DNA of 64,000 bases from an uncultured Kineothrix sp. (GTDB lineage: Bacteria; Bacillota; Clostridia; Lachnospirales; Lachnospiraceae): the NCBI GenBank assembly GCA_910588855.1, contig CAJUSR010000018.1, positions 15,907 through 79,906 of the forward strand, given 5' to 3'. The notes beneath the pieces were generated by a model, which saw only the letters and a list, made by a program, of their open reading frames with translations, did no database searches and was not told the origin of the DNA. Numbering within the stretch: position 1 is the first letter of the stretch; the number at the start of each line of letters is the position of its first letter. Below, one piece after another: positions 60,468 through 64,000 of the stretch. Made by a program: the position numbers and the translations under genes.

Positions 60468-61088
60468 TCAAATAGTTTGCATAAGTGCAAAGAAATGTTC
60501 AGGCTTGCCGGTGCTGAAATAGTCGTACCATGCTTCCAGCGTATTTGTTTCAAAAACGCCTAAACGCTCAATAATTTGTTTCGCCCATAATAAAGCTCCC
60601 GTGGAGCTTGCAGTAATCAGGTTGTTATCCGCTACCGACGGCTTATCTATGTAAAAGTTTTGCCCTTTATAACCGGGGGAAACCATTTCAAGGAACCCCG
60701 GTCCATTGCTGGTATGCGGACGGTTATCCAACAGCCCAAAACCGGCAAGGGCAGCGGTTGCTCCACAAATTGCACACACCGTCGCCCCCAAAGAAAGAAA
60801 CTCGCCCGCTTTTTCGAGGATAGCCCTATGCTTTGAATCATTCCATGTATCTGCGCCCGGTAAAAGCAAAACGCTTGTTTCACTCACGGCAATATCCTCC
60901 ACTAAACAGTCGGGCATGATTGTCAGACCCCCCATTGTATGGATTGGTTCCTTTGTAAGGCTAACCGTTTTAAGCGATACACGCCCTGCATCCTTTTTGA
61001 AAAACCGGCCGGAATGAAGCTCCGAAGTAACGTGCCCCAACTCCCAGTCAGCCAATGTATCAAGAACATAAACATAGATTGTAAACAT
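60468..61088 (-). CDS. DJ-1/PfpI family protein (type 1 glutamine amidotransferase-like)
   Basis: A 206-residue alpha/beta protein. The nucleophile elbow is AICGATAAL with its Cys, preceded by LLLPGADTW and followed by LITASSTGALLWAK, the DJ-1/PfpI pattern. The family includes deglycase/chaperone, protease and isonitrile-hydratase-like members; which applies cannot be told. ACGGAGG lies before the ATG. It is divergent from the WYL regulator at 61213 with a shared control region, so that protein probably regulates it. Confidence 0.88.
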   Translation of the reverse strand: MFTIYVYVLDTLADWELGHVTSELHSGRFFKKDAGRVSLKTVSLTKEPIHTMGGLTIMPDCLVEDIAVSETSVLLLPGADTWNDSKHRAILEKAGEFLSLGATVCAICGATAALAGFGLLDNRPHTSNGPGFLEMVSPGYKGQNFYIDKPSVADNNLITASSTGALLWAKQIIERLGVFETNTLEAWYDYFSTGKPEHFFALMQTI

Positions 61089-61145
61089 ATAATTACCTCC
61101 GTCTTCCTTGTTTTATTGATTTATCGTCTTATTGATATATTTTCA

Positions 61146-61174
61146 ATTTTATTGTACCATGCAATTGTTGACAA
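61146..61174 (-). promoter_or_regulatory. Promoter of the DJ-1/PfpI gene
   Basis: -35 TTGTCA (61169-61174), 17-base spacer, -10 TAAAAT (61146-61151) on the minus strand. The -35 lies inside the short palindrome TTGTTGACAA, which is shared with the divergent regulator gene's upstream side. Confidence 0.65.
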
Positions 61175-61212
61175 CAGTATGGCAATAATCCAAATTGAAA
61201 GGCGGTTGGCTG

Positions 61213-62145
61213 ATGAAAGTAGACAGGCTGGTTAGCATTATAATGATACTTCTCGATGAAAAGCGGATAGGCGCACAGGAATTAGCAGATATGTTTGAAG
61301 TTTCGCCCCGCACAATCTACCGCGATATAGATGCGATCAACATGGCGGGGATTCCCGTCCGCTCCACATCGGGGGTAGGCGGCGGCTTTGAAATCATGCA
61401 GGAATACAAGATGGACAAAAAGGTTTTTTCGGCGGATGACCTTTCTGCTCTTTTGATGGGGCTTTCCAGCCTTTCGGGCATGATACGGGGCGAGGAACTA
61501 GTACATGCTCTTGCAAAAGTCAAGAGCTTTATCCCTGCCGACAGGAAAAAAGAAATTGAATTAAAAGCCAATCAGATATGCATTGATTTAAGCCCGTGGA
61601 TAGGCAACCGCAATATACAGCCATATTTAGAGGTTATCCAGTTGGCTTTGCAGGAAAACACACTATTAGCCTTTGCATATACCGCCCATCACGGGAATAA
61701 AACCACACGGACAGTAGAGCCCTATCAGCTTGTATTAAAAGGCCATCATTGGTACTTACAAGGGTATTGCCACAAAAGAAATGATTTCCGGTTATTCCGC
61801 TTATCCCGCATGTCAAACCTCCAAATGAAAGAAGAAATTTTCACACCCAGGGATTATCAAAAACCGCAGTTGGATTTTGATAATATCTGGGCAGATATAC
61901 AAACAAGGATTAAAATCCGCATCCATCAATCCGTGATGGACAGAGTGCTTGATTATTGTACTTACGAAGATTTTTCGCCAGATGGGAAGGAACATTACAT
62001 TGTCCATTTCCCTTTCATAGAAAACGAATACTATTACGGTATCCTTTTAAGCTTTGGAGATAAATGCGAGTGTTTGGAACCATTACATATCCGCACGGAA
62101 ATAAAACGCAGAATACACGATATCGCTGCGATATACGAAAGTTAA
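61213..62145 (+). CDS. WYL-domain transcriptional regulator (YafY type)
   Basis: The 310-residue protein has an N-terminal HTH_11 winged helix (about 4-55: RLVSIIMILLDEKRIGAQEL, EVSPRTIYRDIDAINMAGIP), a WYL domain (about 140-215: TVEPYQLVLKGHHWYLQGYC, FRLFRLSRM) and a C-terminal WCX extension. WYL domains bind small ligands or nucleic acid in regulators. AAAGGCGG precedes ATG 61213. Divergent from the DJ-1-type gene, its likely target. Confidence 0.92.
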   Translation: MKVDRLVSIIMILLDEKRIGAQELADMFEVSPRTIYRDIDAINMAGIPVRSTSGVGGGFEIMQEYKMDKKVFSADDLSALLMGLSSLSGMIRGEELVHALAKVKSFIPADRKKEIELKANQICIDLSPWIGNRNIQPYLEVIQLALQENTLLAFAYTAHHGNKTTRTVEPYQLVLKGHHWYLQGYCHKRNDFRLFRLSRMSNLQMKEEIFTPRDYQKPQLDFDNIWADIQTRIKIRIHQSVMDRVLDYCTYEDFSPDGKEHYIVHFPFIENEYYYGILLSFGDKCECLEPLHIRTEIKRRIHDIAAIYES

Positions 62146-62428
62146 TACACACAGCAAAACAAAAAACAATTGTATTTATAGATTGTTACGTAGACCGGGC
62201 AGGCTGTTTGGCCCGGAGGGTTATACAGGGGAGCTTTTGCTCTATTTTGCAATAAATTTTTCTCAACAGAAGATTCGACCCACCAGGGTAAAATGCTCAT
62301 GTACGTTAAAGAAGCAAGCAACCCAAAACAAGAGATAGACCGCCAGCACCACACTATTCCGAACCAAAGAAACCAAAGACCAAAAGATAAACTTACCATG
62401 AAGCACTGAAAGGAATATTGAAATTTAA
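62146..62428. other. Spacer without recognisable gene
   Basis: The base composition is mixed and short frames exist on both strands, but none has a ribosome site, a family pattern or codon use that I would trust. It may be eroded coding sequence. I see no repeat of families A-D here. Confidence 0.5.
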
Positions 62429-62457
62429 TTGACAAATAGGCTAAAACCGGGTACGAT
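62429..62457 (+). promoter_or_regulatory. Promoter of the TetR gene at 62533
   Basis: A perfect -35 TTGACA (62429-62434), 17 bases, and -10 TACGAT (62452-62457). Two TetR-like operators follow directly. Confidence 0.7.
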
Positions 62458-62465
62458 AATTTTGG

Positions 62466-62513
62466 TGACCATGCGGTCACTAAAATTAAACATACAAAGT
62501 AACCAGGTGGTCA
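62466..62513 (+). promoter_or_regulatory. Two TetR-type operators
   Basis: TGACC-ATGC-GGTCA (62466-62479) and TAACC-AGGT-GGTCA (62500-62513): two palindromes with the same arms and four-base centres, 34 bases apart, between the promoter and start codon. This spacing and position fit autorepression by the encoded TetR protein. Confidence 0.75.
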
Positions 62514-62532
62514 TTAAAGAAGGGAGATTATA

Positions 62533-63222
62533 GTGCCAACACCTTTATTTTTGGGACTGGATTCTGAAAAACAACATAAAATTTTTATGGCAGGAGTTTC
62601 CGAATTTGCCGAGTATGGTTATGAAAACAGTTCTACAAATCAAATTGTTAAAAAAGCTGGTATCAGTAAAGGAAGTTTATTCAAATATTTTCCAACAAAG
62701 GAGGATTTTTATTTTTATGTCCTTGACAAAATCGCAGCGGAACTTATTTCCAGCTTAGAAGAAAAAATCAATACCCTTTCCACCGATTTATTTCAACGGA
62801 TAGTAGAGTATTCTGTTTTGGAGTTTTCGTGGTATATTTTGTACCCCGAAAAATCCAAAATGATTGTCAAGGCGTTCACCAAAAATGACACCGACATATA
62901 TAAGAAAACCATATTAAAATATGGCAATAGAGAACAAGAGATATATTATTGGTTTTTACAGGACATTGATACAACTCAATTCCGGTGGGACAGGCAAAAA
63001 ACGCTTGATATGGTAAAGTGGTTTCTCAAAGGTTTCAATGATGACTTTTTGACAAAAATACAGAAACAAGCCTATTCGAGTTTTGAAGTTATAGAAAAAG
63101 AATATATAAAAGAGTTATCAGAGTATATAGAAGTTCTAAAAGTGGGAATCGTAAAATCAAAGACCCCGCTGCAAGCAACGGGGTATCAAACTTGCAGCAC
63201 TGCAGAGCAGCGGGATATTTGA
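62533..63222 (+). CDS. TetR/AcrR family regulator with C-terminus completed by repeat A
   Basis: The 229-residue protein uses a GTG start after GAAGGGAG. The TetR DNA-binding domain spans about 15-60 (FAEYGYENSSTNQIVKKAGI, SKGSLFKYFPTKEDFY), followed by a helical ligand domain. The natural-looking sequence ends near YIEVLKVGI; the last 20 or so residues (through TPLQATGYQTC to the stop) are read from repeat A copy 3, which also provides the stop codon. Two palindromic operators upstream indicate autorepression. The alpha/beta hydrolase gene downstream is the probable co-regulated target. Confidence 0.9.
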   Translation: MPTPLFLGLDSEKQHKIFMAGVSEFAEYGYENSSTNQIVKKAGISKGSLFKYFPTKEDFYFYVLDKIAAELISSLEEKINTLSTDLFQRIVEYSVLEFSWYILYPEKSKMIVKAFTKNDTDIYKKTILKYGNREQEIYYWFLQDIDTTQFRWDRQKTLDMVKWFLKGFNDDFLTKIQKQAYSSFEVIEKEYIKELSEYIEVLKVGIVKSKTPLQATGYQTCSTAEQRDI

Positions 63223-63253
63223 CCCTCGCGGCAGTCTTGCTCGCGGGAATAAA
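63154..63253 (+). repeat. Repeat family A, copy 3
   Basis: AATCAAAGACCCCGCTGCAA through GCAGCGGGATATTTGACC to GCTCGCGGGAATAAA, same orientation and nearly same sequence as the copy at 46366. It overlaps the 3' end of the TetR gene and ends 10 bases before the hydrolase start, directly against its GGAGG. Confidence 0.85.
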
Positions 63254-63263
63254 GGAGGTTGCT

Positions 63264-64000
63264 ATGTTTTATAATGCCCATAACGGAAGTGTCTGTGCCG
63301 GAAATTCTGTAATGGATTATGTATCTTTTGGAAATGGAAATAAAAATCTTATTATGCTGCCCGGTTTGGGAGATGGACTGTCTACGGTAAAAGGAATGGC
63401 TTTTGTTTTTTCAATGATGTATAGGGTATATGCCAAAGAATTTACCGTGTATGTTTTCAGCCGGAAAAATCATTTGCAAGAGGGATATTCTACAAGGGAA
63501 ATGGCAAAAGACCATGCAGAAGCGATATCCGCTCTTGGTATTTCAAAAGCAGACGTTTTAGGCATATCCCAAGGTGGTATGATAGCTCAATATCTTGCAA
63601 TTGATTATCCAGATTTGGTCGATAAGCTCATTTTGGCGGTAACAAGCGCAAACTCTAATGAAACAATTAGAAAAGTAGTTGGTGGCTGGATTGAAATGGC
63701 AGAGCAAGAAAATTATAAGGATTTAATGATAGATACAGCGGAAAAATCATATTCAAAGAGATACTTAAAAAAGTACCGTCGAATTTATCCGTTCATTGGA
63801 AGAATAGGAAAACCAAAAAGTTTTAAGCGTTTTCTCATACAGGCAGCTTCCTGTACCAGTCATAATGCTTATGTGGAATTAAGTAACATAGTATGCCCTA
63901 CATTAGTGATTGGCGGGGATTGCGATAAAATTGTTGGAACAACTGCAGCTTCTGCAATAGCCGAAAAAATTAGTCATAGCGAATTGTTTATTTATAATGG
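63264..64000 (+). CDS. Alpha/beta hydrolase (3' end outside window)
   Basis: The frame is open from ATG 63264 to the window end (245 residues). The start is supported by AAAGGAGG six bases upstream. The alpha/beta hydrolase fold is visible: LIMLPGLGDG (oxyanion region), nucleophile elbow LGISQGGMIAQYLA (GxSxG serine), and CPTLVIGGDCDKIVG carrying the acid Asp; the final His lies beyond the window. This resembles small esterases and MhpC/BioH-like hydrolases; substrate unknown. It follows the TetR gene and is probably controlled by it, with repeat A inserted between them. Confidence 0.85.
   Translation, partial: MFYNAHNGSVCAGNSVMDYVSFGNGNKNLIMLPGLGDGLSTVKGMAFVFSMMYRVYAKEFTVYVFSRKNHLQEGYSTREMAKDHAEAISALGISKADVLGISQGGMIAQYLAIDYPDLVDKLILAVTSANSNETIRKVVGGWIEMAEQENYKDLMIDTAEKSYSKRYLKKYRRIYPFIGRIGKPKSFKRFLIQAASCTSHNAYVELSNIVCPTLVIGGDCDKIVGTTAASAIAEKISHSELFIYN

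Noticed and set aside
62142..62480. 112-codon Trp/Phe-rich frame on the minus strand
   Set aside because: No ribosome site, odd composition, and it covers the promoter and one operator of the TetR gene.

Overview
The window looks like chromosome of a Gram-positive, anaerobic Bacillota bacterium of the Lachnospiraceae/Clostridia type. Reasons: moderate GC with AT-rich spacers, strong AGGAGG-type ribosome binding sites, YesM/AraC two-component systems wired to sugar ABC transporters, AddAB instead of RecBCD, an ECF sigma/DUF4179 anti-sigma pair, a TPP-riboswitch-controlled ThiT and a sensory [FeFe]-hydrogenase-like protein. Species cannot be fixed from the sequence alone. From about 2.8 to 51.3 kb nearly every gene is on the minus strand. 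I see no rRNA, tRNA, CRISPR array, prophage or complete insertion sequence.

Layout. 0-2.6 kb: the end of one MATE efflux gene, a frameshifted MATE pseudogene, and a divergent Crp/Fnr-type regulator. 2.8-11.5 kb (minus): a complete sugar-use operon: solute-binding lipoprotein, two permeases, sensor kinase, response regulator and a GH20 (GcnA-like) beta-N-acetylhexosaminidase. 11.7-13.6 kb: a soluble protein joining ferredoxin, [FeFe]-hydrogenase-like and chemoreceptor signalling domains. 14.3-17.8 kb: TPP riboswitch, thiT, an RmlD-like reductase, a HAD phosphatase and a CPBP protease. 17.8-21 kb: GH32 beta-fructosidase with a LacI regulator, a clear promoter/operator, and a palindromic insertion in the mRNA leader. 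21.3-32.2 kb: addA, addB, a cardiolipin synthase and a metallo-beta-lactamase/HAD-IIA fusion. 32.3-40 kb: a second kinase-ABC-regulator cluster ending in a cytosolic CZB-domain receptor. 40-41.1 kb: a large palindrome, a transposase remnant and a candidate type I toxin-antitoxin locus. 41.3-46.3 kb: GH94 phosphorylase (diacetylchitobiose phosphorylase-like) with a phosphohexomutase, then an M19 dipeptidase. 46.5-51.3 kb: uracil permease, an unusual PfkB-fold protein, an FMN-binding lipoprotein and a Cache chemoreceptor. 51.5-55.7 kb: ECF sigma and anti-sigma, DUF6062, TetR and a LEA-like membrane protein. 55.7-60 kb: MocR regulator, DUF2225, glnS. 60.4-64 kb: DJ-1/PfpI protein divergent from a WYL regulator, an autoregulated TetR, and an alpha/beta hydrolase cut by the window end.

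How it fits together. Two ABC operons import oligosaccharides; neither carries its ATPase, so a shared ATPase is presumably encoded elsewhere. GH20 and GH94/mutase offer a hydrolytic and a phosphorolytic route for GlcNAc-type sugars. At least four short non-coding palindromic repeat families (called A, B, C and D here) occupy the spacers. They sit in leaders, next to start and stop codons, and at convergent gene ends, so they probably affect expression. The strongest candidate for an undescribed system is the locus at 40.79-41.09 kb: a 32-residue hydrophobic peptide gene facing a small RNA with a near-consensus promoter and a shared terminator.
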